Below, piece after piece: positions 6,451 through 14,398 of a stretch of 64,000 bases of DNA. Origin of the DNA: Geothrix sp. 21YS21S-2 (lineage in GTDB: Bacteria; Acidobacteriota; Holophagae; Holophagales; Holophagaceae); contig NZ_CP132910.1 in assembly GCF_030846775.1 (NCBI RefSeq), forward strand, positions 2,886,001 to 2,950,000, written 5' to 3'. The position numbers and the translations under genes were made by a program. Each line of letters begins with the position of its first letter. Positions within the stretch are counted from its first letter, which is position 1. The notes beneath the pieces are model-generated. The model saw only the letters and a program-made list of their open reading frames with translations. It ran no database searches and was not told the DNA's origin.

Positions 6451-8490
6451 CTAAGATAACCCGGCCAGCTCCTTCCGGGTCCTCCGGATCAGGTCCTCCT
6501 TCACCGGCACCAGCCACCGGAAGACGGGGTGGTGCTGGGCGGCGTGGAGGAAGCGCTCCGCCCGGGCCAGCTCGGGCCCGGGGTCCCCCCCCCGGGCCTT
6601 GAGGATCCGCGCCCGGCCGAGGATGACGTGCACCTTGCCGCTGATGGCCCGCGGATTGCCGGGGCGGATGGTCAGCACCGTGTCCAGCAGCGCCTCGGTC
6701 TCCTTCAAGACCCGGAGGGCCTCCCCGGAGGGCAGGCCGGGCTGCTCCAGCCAGCGCAGCCGCCAGTCCGCGGAGGCCAGCCAACCGGTGATATCGCTGG
6801 GGGCGATGCCCTGCGCGGCGCGGGCGGCGGCATCCGCCTGGCGGTACAGGTCCAGGGCGCCCCCGGTGTCCCCGGCCCGCTGGCGCTCCCGGCCCAGGGC
6901 GGCCAGGGCCCGGGACTCCTCCACCTTCGCCTCGTGGAACCAGCGGTTCTTCGCGAACAGCGCCCGCGCCAGCTCCAGGGCCTCGGCCCCCCGGTGCTCG
7001 AAGGTGCGCATCCGGGCGGCGCAGAGGTCCGGCGGCTCCCAGGCCGCCCCCGCCGCCTGCGCAAGGAAGGCCTGGGCGGCCTGGAGGTGGCGCGCGGCGG
7101 CCTCGGGCGCCGGGGGGAGGTCCCCCAGCTGCTCGTGCTCGGTGACCCGCAGGAAGAATTCGCTGTGGGTGCGGCACAGGGCGTAGGCCACGTCGGGGGT
7201 GCGGTACCCGTCGTTCCACGCCTCCTCCAGGACCGCCAGGGCGGGCTCCAGGTGGCGCATGCCCAGGTAGACCCGCCCCAGGGCAAGGTTGCCGGGGCCC
7301 CGGGCCTCGGGGCCCAGGTCGGCGATGTCCTTTTGGATCCGCTCCAGGTCCTCGGCCATCCGCGCCAGGAGGGGCCGCAGGTCGTGGGGAGGATAAAGGC
7401 GCGCCATGCCGAGCCGGGTTTCCAGTTCCTTGGCGTCGTGGGCGAAATGCAGGGCCAGGACCGTCCGGCGTTCCGAGGCCGCGGCCAGGCGCGAGCTCCA
7501 CACCCCGAAACCCGACCCCAGCAGGAGACTGATGCCCAGGGAGGCCGCCCAGGCGGGGTGCCTGCGAAGGAGGCGCCGGCCGCGGCGCAGCCAGTCGGGC
7601 TGATGGGCCACGAGGGGTTCGCCGTCCAGATAGCGCCTGAAGTCCTCCGCCAGGGCCCCCGCGGTGGGGTAGCGGTCCTGGGGCCGCTCCTCGAGACACC
7701 GCACGAGGATGGCCCGCAGCTTGCGGGGCAGGCCGGGCCAGGACGGCTGGGAGGGGGGCTCCTGGGCCCCGGAGGCCCAGGTCCGGCCGCTCCTTCCCGA
7801 GCCCGCGCGGGCCAGGCCCAGCACCGCGCAGAGCGTGGCCCCCAGGGCGTAGACGTCCGTGGGCGGGCCGATGAGCGCGCCCTCCCCGGCCCTCTGCTCC
7901 GGGGCCATGAAGCTGGGGGTGCCCAGCACCCCGTGGGCCAGCGTCAGGCCATCCTCGGCCAGGTCCTTGGCCAGCCCGAAGTCCGCCACGTAGGGCACCC
8001 AGCCGCCCGCGGGGGACCGCTCCAGCAGGATGTTGGAGGGCTTGAGGTCCCGGTGGATGAGGTTCGCGCGGTGGGCGGAGTGCATGGCCAGGGCCACCGC
8101 GGCGAGGACCTCCACCGCCTCCCGCAGGGTCAGGCCCGGGCCCGCCTGGAAGAGGCTGGGGCCGGGCACCAGCTGCATTGCGATGAAGGGGACGTTGTCG
8201 GAGACGTCCACATCGAAGATCCGGCACACGTTGGGATGGCTCACCCGGGCCTGGAGCTGGGCCTCCTTCATGAAGCGCAGGATGGCCGCGGGGTCGGGAG
8301 CCACCAGGGTCTTGACGGCCACCTGGCGGTTCAGGAGGGTGTCCCAGGCCTCGAACACCTCGCCCATCCCGCCCCGCCCCAGGCTCGGGCCCAGGCGGTA
8401 CCGGCCCAGGCGCCTGCCCTCCAGGGCCCAGGGGGGCCGGGCGAAGGGTCCAGCCTCCGGCGGACACCGGGAGATCAACTCGCCATTCAT
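6451..8490 (-). CDS. Membrane-anchored Ser/Thr protein kinase with TPR-like sensor region
   Basis: A 679-residue Hanks-type kinase. The glycine loop is LGRGGMGEVFE (37-47), with catalytic K60 in VAVKTL, HRDLKPSN at 146-153, DFG at 170-172 and APEQ near 196. A single membrane segment follows at about 313-331. The remaining ~340 residues are Ala/Leu-rich helical repeats of TPR type, probably outside the cytoplasm, used for sensing or partner binding. It heads the queC-queF-lipoprotein-YgiC-folK run. The TATAAT at 8497-8502 ends only 6 nt before the ATG and no Shine-Dalgarno is seen, so a leaderless mRNA is possible. Confidence 0.9.
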   Translation of the reverse strand: MNGELISRCPPEAGPFARPPWALEGRRLGRYRLGPSLGRGGMGEVFEAWDTLLNRQVAVKTLVAPDPAAILRFMKEAQLQARVSHPNVCRIFDVDVSDNVPFIAMQLVPGPSLFQAGPGLTLREAVEVLAAVALAMHSAHRANLIHRDLKPSNILLERSPAGGWVPYVADFGLAKDLAEDGLTLAHGVLGTPSFMAPEQRAGEGALIGPPTDVYALGATLCAVLGLARAGSGRSGRTWASGAQEPPSQPSWPGLPRKLRAILVRCLEERPQDRYPTAGALAEDFRRYLDGEPLVAHQPDWLRRGRRLLRRHPAWAASLGISLLLGSGFGVWSSRLAAASERRTVLALHFAHDAKELETRLGMARLYPPHDLRPLLARMAEDLERIQKDIADLGPEARGPGNLALGRVYLGMRHLEPALAVLEEAWNDGYRTPDVAYALCRTHSEFFLRVTEHEQLGDLPPAPEAAARHLQAAQAFLAQAAGAAWEPPDLCAARMRTFEHRGAEALELARALFAKNRWFHEAKVEESRALAALGRERQRAGDTGGALDLYRQADAAARAAQGIAPSDITGWLASADWRLRWLEQPGLPSGEALRVLKETEALLDTVLTIRPGNPRAISGKVHVILGRARILKARGGDPGPELARAERFLHAAQHHPVFRWLVPVKEDLIRRTRKELAGLS

Positions 8491-8535
8491 ATTTTTATTA
8501 TAAATTAATTCTTAAAATTCGGGGAAATATCCTTG
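8491..8535 (-). promoter_or_regulatory. AT-rich promoter region of the kinase-que-folK operon
   Basis: A markedly AT-rich island in a GC-rich region. On the minus strand it holds TATAAT at 8502-8497, directly upstream of the kinase ATG. The -35 element is not obvious. The same island follows the stop of the acyltransferase gene. Confidence 0.4.
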
Positions 8536-8559
8536 CGTTCCGGCTGAAAAAATAATTAT

Positions 8560-9279
8560 TCAATAACTGCCGCGAAACTGCTCCGCCCAGCTCTCCATTC
8601 CGTCGAGTTCCCTCTCCAGGGCGGTCCGGAAGTCCTCCTCGTCCCCCGAGGGGGGCACCTGGAAGGGCACGCCGTAGCGGACCCGCACCTGCGAAAAGGG
8701 TTTGGGCACCAGCATCTCGTCCCAGGTGCGCAACGTCCAGGCGGCCTGGTAGGCCACGCACACGGGCACGATCCAGGCACCGGTCTTGCGGGAAACGGCC
8801 AGGACGCCCCCCTTGACCTCCTGGCGGGGACCCCGGGGGCCGTCCACGGTGATGCCCAGGTCCCAGCCCTCCTTCACGGCCCGGATCATCCGCACGAGGG
8901 CCTGGGCCCCACGGTCCCCGGCGGTGCCTCGCACCGCATGGATGCCGAACCACTGCCAGGTGGCCGCGCTGCGCTCCCCGTCCTTGCTGTCGCTCGAGAG
9001 GATGGCCACGCCGCGGGCCTCGCCGCCGGGGGCGCTGCGGCGGAAGGGGTAGGCCTGGGGCATCATCACCAGGCGCCGGTGGTAGAAGGACAGGATCACC
9101 CGCCGGTCCCCGGCCACCAGGTCCTCGACGGGCTCGAAACCCTCCCGGGCGACGCGCAGGGTGTAGGAGAGGGTCTTCACCAGGGCAGCGGCCACGAAGG
9201 GCACGAACCGGAAGTTGACCCACACGCTGAGGGGCCCGCCCACGGGCCGGCCCCGTTCGACGATCTGGACCCCGCTCAC
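8560..9279 (-). CDS. Lysophospholipid acyltransferase-family protein (DUF374-like)
   Basis: A 239-residue protein of the family that includes DUF374 lipid A/lysophospholipid acyltransferases. It has a hydrophobic N-terminal segment (VPFVAAALVKTLSYTL), then ILSFYHRRLVMMPQAYPF (an SFYHRR variant of the HxxxxD region), LSSDSKDG, and VDGPRGPRQEVKGGVL, which matches the GP(R/K)GP motif. It probably acylates a lipid in the inner membrane; the acceptor is unknown. The GTG start overlaps the hslO stop (GTGA), so the two genes are coupled. Confidence 0.75.
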   Translation of the reverse strand: MSGVQIVERGRPVGGPLSVWVNFRFVPFVAAALVKTLSYTLRVAREGFEPVEDLVAGDRRVILSFYHRRLVMMPQAYPFRRSAPGGEARGVAILSSDSKDGERSAATWQWFGIHAVRGTAGDRGAQALVRMIRAVKEGWDLGITVDGPRGPRQEVKGGVLAVSRKTGAWIVPVCVAYQAAWTLRTWDEMLVPKPFSQVRVRYGVPFQVPPSGDEEDFRTALERELDGMESWAEQFRGSY

Positions 9280-10115
9280 GGCCCCTCCCCTTCCGGCCCC
9301 AGGTCCCCCGGGGCGATGGTGTAGTCCTTGCCGCAGTAGTCGCAGCGCACCTGGACGGGCTGGCCATCCTTGAACATCTCGTGGCGCTTGGCCCGGCCGA
9401 ACCCGGCCAGCGCCTCCAGGAGGCTCTCCCGGGAGCAGCGGCAGCGGTAGCGCATGGCGGTGGTGTTGAGCACCTCGGTCCCCGGGCCCTGGTTGATCCA
9501 GGTGCTGAGGAACTCGGGGGTGCGCTCCCAGAAAGGCACCACGTCGAGGCCCTCCAGGGCCTGGACGAGAGCCCGGAGGCGCTCGGGCGGGCACTCCGGC
9601 AGGAGCTCCACCAGCAGGCCGCCGCTCTCCCCCGTGCCGGGGTCGCACCACAGGTGGACGCTGGCCTGGACCTGCTCGGACTGGAGAAGGTAGGCCTCGA
9701 GCTGGGCCTGGAGGGGACCCTCCACCATCTCGAGGGTTCCCACGTAGGGCGTATCGGAGCCCGTGGAGCGCGTCACCTGGAGGAGACCGGGGGCCTGGAG
9801 CCAGGCGCCCGTCGCGGGGCCCTCGTCCAGCACGCCGCGGATGTCGCCGTCCGGCCAGGAATCGGCCACCACGGCCCGGGCGCGGCCGGCGGTGCGCAGG
9901 TGGATCTGCAGCCGTTCGGAGAAGAAGTTCCGGGCCTGGAGCAGAAGCGCGCTGGCGAGCACTTCCACCAGCACGGCGCAGGCCTCGGCCTCCAGGTGCG
10001 GGTGGCCCCTGCGCACCCCGTCCCACAGCGGGCTCGCGTCCAGGGCGGAAAAGCGGATATGGCGATCGGACGTGAGGGCCCGAACAACCAGGGCGGGGTT
10101 TTCGGCTTCGCTCAT
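9276..10115 (-). CDS. hslO: Redox-regulated chaperone Hsp33
   Basis: Hsp33 holdase, activated when its zinc centre is oxidised. The 279-residue protein has the four conserved cysteines C225 and C227 (CRC) and C258 and C261 (CDYC), and the core substrate-binding domain with DIRGVLDEGP. The frame is open upstream, but MSEAENPALVVRAL is the sensible start. The 53-bp gap to the divergent rsmB gene must hold both promoters. Confidence 0.93.
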   Translation of the reverse strand: MSEAENPALVVRALTSDRHIRFSALDASPLWDGVRRGHPHLEAEACAVLVEVLASALLLQARNFFSERLQIHLRTAGRARAVVADSWPDGDIRGVLDEGPATGAWLQAPGLLQVTRSTGSDTPYVGTLEMVEGPLQAQLEAYLLQSEQVQASVHLWCDPGTGESGGLLVELLPECPPERLRALVQALEGLDVVPFWERTPEFLSTWINQGPGTEVLNTTAMRYRCRCSRESLLEALAGFGRAKRHEMFKDGQPVQVRCDYCGKDYTIAPGDLGPEGEGP

Positions 10116-10168
10116 CCTCCAAGTGTAGCGGCTCCCCATGGCCCCCCGGAATGTGAGAGGCTTGAGGC

Positions 10169-11449
10169 ATGGCAACACAGAGTCGCATCGCGGTGGCACG
10201 GACCCTCCAGATCGTCTTCGGCGAGGGGGACAGGGTCCCCGACGCCTGGGACGCCGCCCTCTCCTCCGAGGACGCGGGACTGGCCAACGCCCTCCTGGGG
10301 CACTGCCTGCGGCGCTGGGGCACCCTCCAGGCCCACTGCCGGCCCCAGCTCAAGAACCCCGCCCGGGGCGTCCCCCTGGGCACCCAGGTGGCCCTGGCCA
10401 TCGGCCTGGCCCAGCTGGCGTGGCTGGAGGGCGTCACGGACCACGCCGCGGTGAACGAGGCCGTGGACCTGGCCGGGGACCGGGACCTGGGCTTCCCGCC
10501 CCACCGGGGCCTCGTGAACGCCATCCTCCGCAGGGCGGGCCGGGACCGGGAGGCCCTCCGGGCCGGCCTGGACGCCATGGACCCCGCCCTCGACCGCACC
10601 CCCTTCGCCGAGCTCACCCTCAAGGCGGCGCTCTACCCCAGGGGCCAGGGCGCGGCCAGGGAGGAGCTGTGGAAGCGCCTCCAGGCCCCGCCCCGTCCCT
10701 TCTTCAGGGCCCTGGGTCCGGCCCCCGGGACCCTCCTGCCCGTCGAGGGCGTCCCCGGCGCGCTGCAGCTGGCCCCCGGCGCCTCCTTCCCCCGGGAGTG
10801 GCTCGCCTCGGGCCAGGGCATGGTGCAGGACCTCAGCTCCCAGGCCCTCCTGGCCTTCGCGTGGGACGGCGCCCCGCGCACCATCCTGGACGCCTGCGCC
10901 GCCCCCGGCGGCAAGACCACGGCCCTGGCCCGGCGCTACCCCGGGGCCGCCCTCACCGCCCTGGAGAAGAACCCGGCGCGCGCCGCGCGGCTCATGGAGA
11001 ACCTCCTGGCCCGCGGGGTCAAGGCGGAGGTCGTGGTGGACGAGGCCGGCCCCTGGATGCGCCGGCCGGGATCCGCCTTCGACCTCATCCTGCTGGACGC
11101 CCCCTGCACCGGGAGCGGCACCCTCCAGAAGCACCCGGAGCTCACCTGGATCGGCCCCGCCATCGACCGCCCCCGCATGCGCGCCGTCCAGCGCGATCTC
11201 CTGGAGGCCGCGGTCTCCCGCCTCGCCCCGGGCGGCCTACTCATCTACGCCGTGTGCTCCTGGCTCTCCGAGGAGGGCCAGGACCACCGGGACTGGCTTC
11301 TCGCCCAGCCCGGCCTGGCGCCCGTGGCCGCGTGGCCCGCGGGCCTGGGCGCGGAGGAGGGCCCCACGGCCTTCTTCCGCCCCGACCCCCTGACCTGGCC
11401 CGGCGAGGGCTTCCAGGCCTTCGCCTTCACCCGAACCCTGGAGTCCTGA
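10169..11449 (+). CDS. rsmB: 16S rRNA (cytosine-C5)-methyltransferase, RsmB type
   Basis: A SAM-dependent RNA m5C methyltransferase of 426 residues with an N-terminal NusB-like helical domain (about 1-140) and a C-terminal Rossmann domain. Visible motifs are LDACAAPGGKTTALA (SAM binding), DAPCTGSGTLQKHPE (motif IV with the conserved Cys) and YAVCSWLSEEGQDHR (motif VI with the catalytic Cys). The NusB-RsmB architecture points to modification of C967 of 16S rRNA, though related enzymes cannot be excluded. It is followed without gap by a small zinc-ribbon gene. Confidence 0.88.
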   Translation: MATQSRIAVARTLQIVFGEGDRVPDAWDAALSSEDAGLANALLGHCLRRWGTLQAHCRPQLKNPARGVPLGTQVALAIGLAQLAWLEGVTDHAAVNEAVDLAGDRDLGFPPHRGLVNAILRRAGRDREALRAGLDAMDPALDRTPFAELTLKAALYPRGQGAAREELWKRLQAPPRPFFRALGPAPGTLLPVEGVPGALQLAPGASFPREWLASGQGMVQDLSSQALLAFAWDGAPRTILDACAAPGGKTTALARRYPGAALTALEKNPARAARLMENLLARGVKAEVVVDEAGPWMRRPGSAFDLILLDAPCTGSGTLQKHPELTWIGPAIDRPRMRAVQRDLLEAAVSRLAPGGLLIYAVCSWLSEEGQDHRDWLLAQPGLAPVAAWPAGLGAEEGPTAFFRPDPLTWPGEGFQAFAFTRTLES

Positions 11450-11794
11450 ATGCCAGCCTGCCCCTCCTGCGGCGGAACCCGCGTCGTGGCCGTCGCCGAG
11501 CACTACGCCGCCCAGGTGCGGATCCCCGAGGCCGACCCCGAGGTCCTGGCCCCGCTGGCGCCGCCCCTGCGGCGCTCGATCTTCCACGGCACCGCCTGCA
11601 TCACCTTCTTCTTCCTGGCCGCCCTCAGCCCCGGCTTCGTCAAGCCCGACCGGGCCCTCCCCGTCCTGTCGACCTTCCTGGCCCTGGGAGCCGTCACCTT
11701 CCTGACCTGGACCCGCTCCCGCAGGACCGACCGCGCCGCCATGGCCGCCTACCAGAAGCGCCGCATCTGCGAGGACTGCCGCTGGACCGGATGA
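11450..11794 (+). CDS. Small zinc-ribbon membrane protein
   Basis: A 114-residue protein of unknown function. CPSCGG at the N-terminus and CEDC at the C-terminus could form one zinc ribbon if the ends meet. Between them are two hydrophobic segments (FHGTACITFFFLAALSPGF and LPVLSTFLALGAVTFLTW), so both ends would be on the same side of the membrane. The ATG follows the rsmB stop directly, suggesting translational coupling. Confidence 0.6.
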   Translation: MPACPSCGGTRVVAVAEHYAAQVRIPEADPEVLAPLAPPLRRSIFHGTACITFFFLAALSPGFVKPDRALPVLSTFLALGAVTFLTWTRSRRTDRAAMAAYQKRRICEDCRWTG

Positions 11795-11849
11795 AGGGCA
11801 TCCGGTCCCCTGCGGTCGGCGCCTTCCGGCGCTCCCGCCCCCCTTCTGC

Positions 11850-11882
11850 CTCCGACCCACCGGTGCGTGCCGGCGGTCGGAG
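11850..11882. terminator. Hairpin between convergent genes
   Basis: An inverted repeat with the perfect outer stem CTCCGACC/GGTCGGAG and an inner CCGG/CCGG. It lies between the convergent rsmB-zinc-ribbon unit and pilC. No T-tract follows on either strand, so a terminator role is tentative. Confidence 0.35.
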
Positions 11883-11905
11883 CAGCCAAGGCTGGAAGCG
11901 CTGCC

Positions 11906-13108
11906 TCAGTCCTTGCCCATGACGTTGGCCAGGTTGAAGATGGGCAGATACATGGCGATGACGATGAAGCCGATGATGCCGCCCAGGACGGCGATGATCA
12001 GGGGTTCCATCATGGCCGTCATGGCCGCCACGGCATTGTCCACCTCGTCCTCGTAGAAGTCGGCGACCTTGCTCAGCATGGCGTCCAGGGCGCCGGTGGC
12101 CTCGCCCACGCCCACCATCTGCACGACCATCGGCGGGAAGACCTTGGTCTCGGCCAGGGGTCCGGCGATGTTGCGGCCCTGTTCCACGGCCTCCCGGGAC
12201 TTCATGATCGCGTTCTGGATCACCAGGTTTCCGGCGGTGCGGGCGGTGATGTCCATGCCCTCCAGGATGGGCACGCCCGAGCTGGTGAGGGTGCCCAGGG
12301 TGCGGCAGAAGCGGGCCACGGCGACCTTCCGGAGCAGCTCGCCGATGACGGGGATCTTCAGGATGAAGCTGTCGATCTGCAGGTGGCCCGTGGGCGTCTT
12401 GTAGTACTGCCGCAGGCCGATCCAGACCAGGGCGATGAAGATCAGCACCACGTAGAAGTAGTTGATCAGCACGTTGGAGATGGCGATGCAGATGAGGGTC
12501 GGGAAGGGCAGGCTGCTGCCCATGCCCTCATACATCTGGGAGAACACCGGGATGACCTTCACCATGATGATGGCCACCACCACGATGGCGATGATGATGA
12601 CGGTGATGGGGTAGGTCATGGCCCCCTTCACCTTGGCGGTGAGCTTCACGGCCTTCTCGATGTAGCCGGAAAGGCGCTGCAGGATGATGTCCAGGATGCC
12701 GCCGGCCTCGCCCGCGCCCACCATGTTCACGTACAGGTCGTTGAAGGCCTTGGGGTGCTTGCTGAGGGCGGTCTGCAGGGTGGCGCCCTGTTCCACGTCC
12801 CTGCGCACGGCGGCGATGATCTTCTGGAAGCCCTTGTCGGCCTGCTGGGCCCCGAGGATCTCGAGGCACTGCACCAGGGGCAGGCCGGCGTCGATCATCA
12901 CGCTGAACTGCCGGGTGAAGATGGCCAGTTCCTTCGCCTTGACGCCGCCCAGGGACTTGCCGCCCGCGGCGCCCTGGGGCTTGATGGAAATGACCTGGAT
13001 GCCGTTGCGCTTGAGCGTGGCGGCGCCCCCGTCCCGGGTTTCGGCGACGATGACCCCTTCCTGAATCTCCCCGAGCCGATTCTTGCCTTTCCATGCATAT
13101 GCGGGCAT
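11906..13108 (-). CDS. pilC: Type IV pilus inner-membrane platform protein PilC
   Basis: The 400-residue GspF/PilC family platform protein, which couples the cytoplasmic ATPases to pilin assembly. It contains two copies of the family's helical domain (KELAIFTRQFSVMIDAGLPL and VARFCRTLGTLTSSGVPILE) and about three membrane segments (residues ~170-195, ~215-235, ~372-392), with the typical MYLPIFNLANVMGKD terminus. It is third in the pilB-pilT-pilC order. Confidence 0.94.
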   Translation of the reverse strand: MPAYAWKGKNRLGEIQEGVIVAETRDGGAATLKRNGIQVISIKPQGAAGGKSLGGVKAKELAIFTRQFSVMIDAGLPLVQCLEILGAQQADKGFQKIIAAVRRDVEQGATLQTALSKHPKAFNDLYVNMVGAGEAGGILDIILQRLSGYIEKAVKLTAKVKGAMTYPITVIIIAIVVVAIIMVKVIPVFSQMYEGMGSSLPFPTLICIAISNVLINYFYVVLIFIALVWIGLRQYYKTPTGHLQIDSFILKIPVIGELLRKVAVARFCRTLGTLTSSGVPILEGMDITARTAGNLVIQNAIMKSREAVEQGRNIAGPLAETKVFPPMVVQMVGVGEATGALDAMLSKVADFYEDEVDNAVAAMTAMMEPLIIAVLGGIIGFIVIAMYLPIFNLANVMGKD

Positions 13109-13192
13109 CAGAACCTCTTCAAGATTTGGGACGTGTCAGTGGGACCAGGATAAGGCCAATGTTTAGCCATGGGAAGCCATGATGTCCTTATT

Positions 13193-14377
13193 CTAGGTGT
13201 ATTTAATATTGGGATTCCGGCCTCCCAGCACGCTGTTCGGCTGGCTCGTTGGCTTGCCCTGGTTCATGGGCACCATGTTCTGGGTGCCGACGCCCCGGTT
13301 GATGAGCTCGCGCAGCTCGTCCTGGTTGGAGGAGTAGGACATGGCCATGTCCTGCGTGATGTCGCCCTTCAGCACCAGCTCGGAGAGGCTCTGGTTGAAG
13401 GTCTGCATGCCGAACTTCAGCTGGCCGGTCTGCATGGAACTGTAGATCTGGTGGATCTTGTCCTCGCGGATCAGGTTGCGGATGGCGGGATTGGGGATCA
13501 TCACCTCCAGGGCCAGGCACCGGCCCTTGCCCGACGACTTGGGGATGAGGGACTGGCAGATGACCCCTTCCAGCACCAGGGAGAGCTGGGCGCGGATCTG
13601 GGGCTGCTGGTGGGCGGGGAACACGTCGATGATGCGGTTCATGGTCTGCACGCACGAACTGGTGTGCAGGGTGCCGAACGTGAGGTGGCCGGTCTCGGCG
13701 ATGGTCAGGGCGGCCTCGATGGTCTCCAGGTCGCGCAGTTCGCCCACCAGAACCACGTCGGGATCCTGGCGCAGCGCCGAGCGAAGGGCCTTCTTGAAGC
13801 TGTGCGTATCGGCGTGGATCTCGCGCTGGTTCACCAGGCAGCGCTTGTGGTGGTGCACGTATTCCACGGGATCCTCGATGGTGAGGATGTGGAGGGGCTC
13901 CACCTCGTTGATCCGGTCGATCATGGCGGCCAGGGTGGTGGACTTGCCCGAGCCGGTGACGCCGGTGACCAGGATCAGGCCGCGGGGCTTGTCGCAGAGC
14001 GTCTGGGCGATGGGGGGCAGGCCCAGCTGCTCGAAGCTGCGGATGGTCTCGGGAATGGCCCGGAACACGCCGGCGGTGGCGCCCTTCTGGTTGAAGACGT
14101 TGGCCCGGAAGCGCGACACCCCCTGCAGGCCGAAGGAGAAGTCCACCTCCAGGTCCTCCTCCAGGCGGTGCTTCTGCTGGTCGGTCATGACGCCGTAGCA
14201 GAGCCACCGGGTCTGGGAGGCCTCCAGGGGCGGCAGCTTCAGGGGGACCATGCGCCCGTCGATGCGCACCTGCGGGGCGGTGTCGGTGGTGACGTGGAGG
14301 TCGGTCCCCCCATATTCGACCATCGTCTTCAGGAGCTGCTGGAGGGGCACTACGTACTGGGCACTGGGTTCGACCAT
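13193..14377 (-). CDS. pilT: Type IV pilus retraction ATPase PilT
   Basis: The hexameric ATPase that depolymerises pili for twitching. In 394 residues it shows Walker A GVTGSGKS (139-146), the Asp box (ILTIEDPVEY), Walker B VGELRD (211-216) and the His box HLTFGTLHTS (231-240). The C-terminal region carries SYSSNQDELRELINRG in place of the usual AIREGLIRNR-type PilT motif, so it could be a PilT2/PilU-like paralogue rather than the main retraction motor. It follows pilB by 21 nt. Confidence 0.92.
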   Translation of the reverse strand: MVEPSAQYVVPLQQLLKTMVEYGGTDLHVTTDTAPQVRIDGRMVPLKLPPLEASQTRWLCYGVMTDQQKHRLEEDLEVDFSFGLQGVSRFRANVFNQKGATAGVFRAIPETIRSFEQLGLPPIAQTLCDKPRGLILVTGVTGSGKSTTLAAMIDRINEVEPLHILTIEDPVEYVHHHKRCLVNQREIHADTHSFKKALRSALRQDPDVVLVGELRDLETIEAALTIAETGHLTFGTLHTSSCVQTMNRIIDVFPAHQQPQIRAQLSLVLEGVICQSLIPKSSGKGRCLALEVMIPNPAIRNLIREDKIHQIYSSMQTGQLKFGMQTFNQSLSELVLKGDITQDMAMSYSSNQDELRELINRGVGTQNMVPMNQGKPTSQPNSVLGGRNPNIKYT

Positions 14378-14398
14378 GATTGCTACCCCTTTATGGGA

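Noticed and set aside
4439-8467. A very long minus-strand open frame (over 1,300 codons) across several genes
   Set aside because: Only the last ~297 codons (from 5332) look like a protein; the rest overlaps queF, queC and the kinase in another frame and is Pro/Gly/Arg-rich, typical of high-GC shadow frames.
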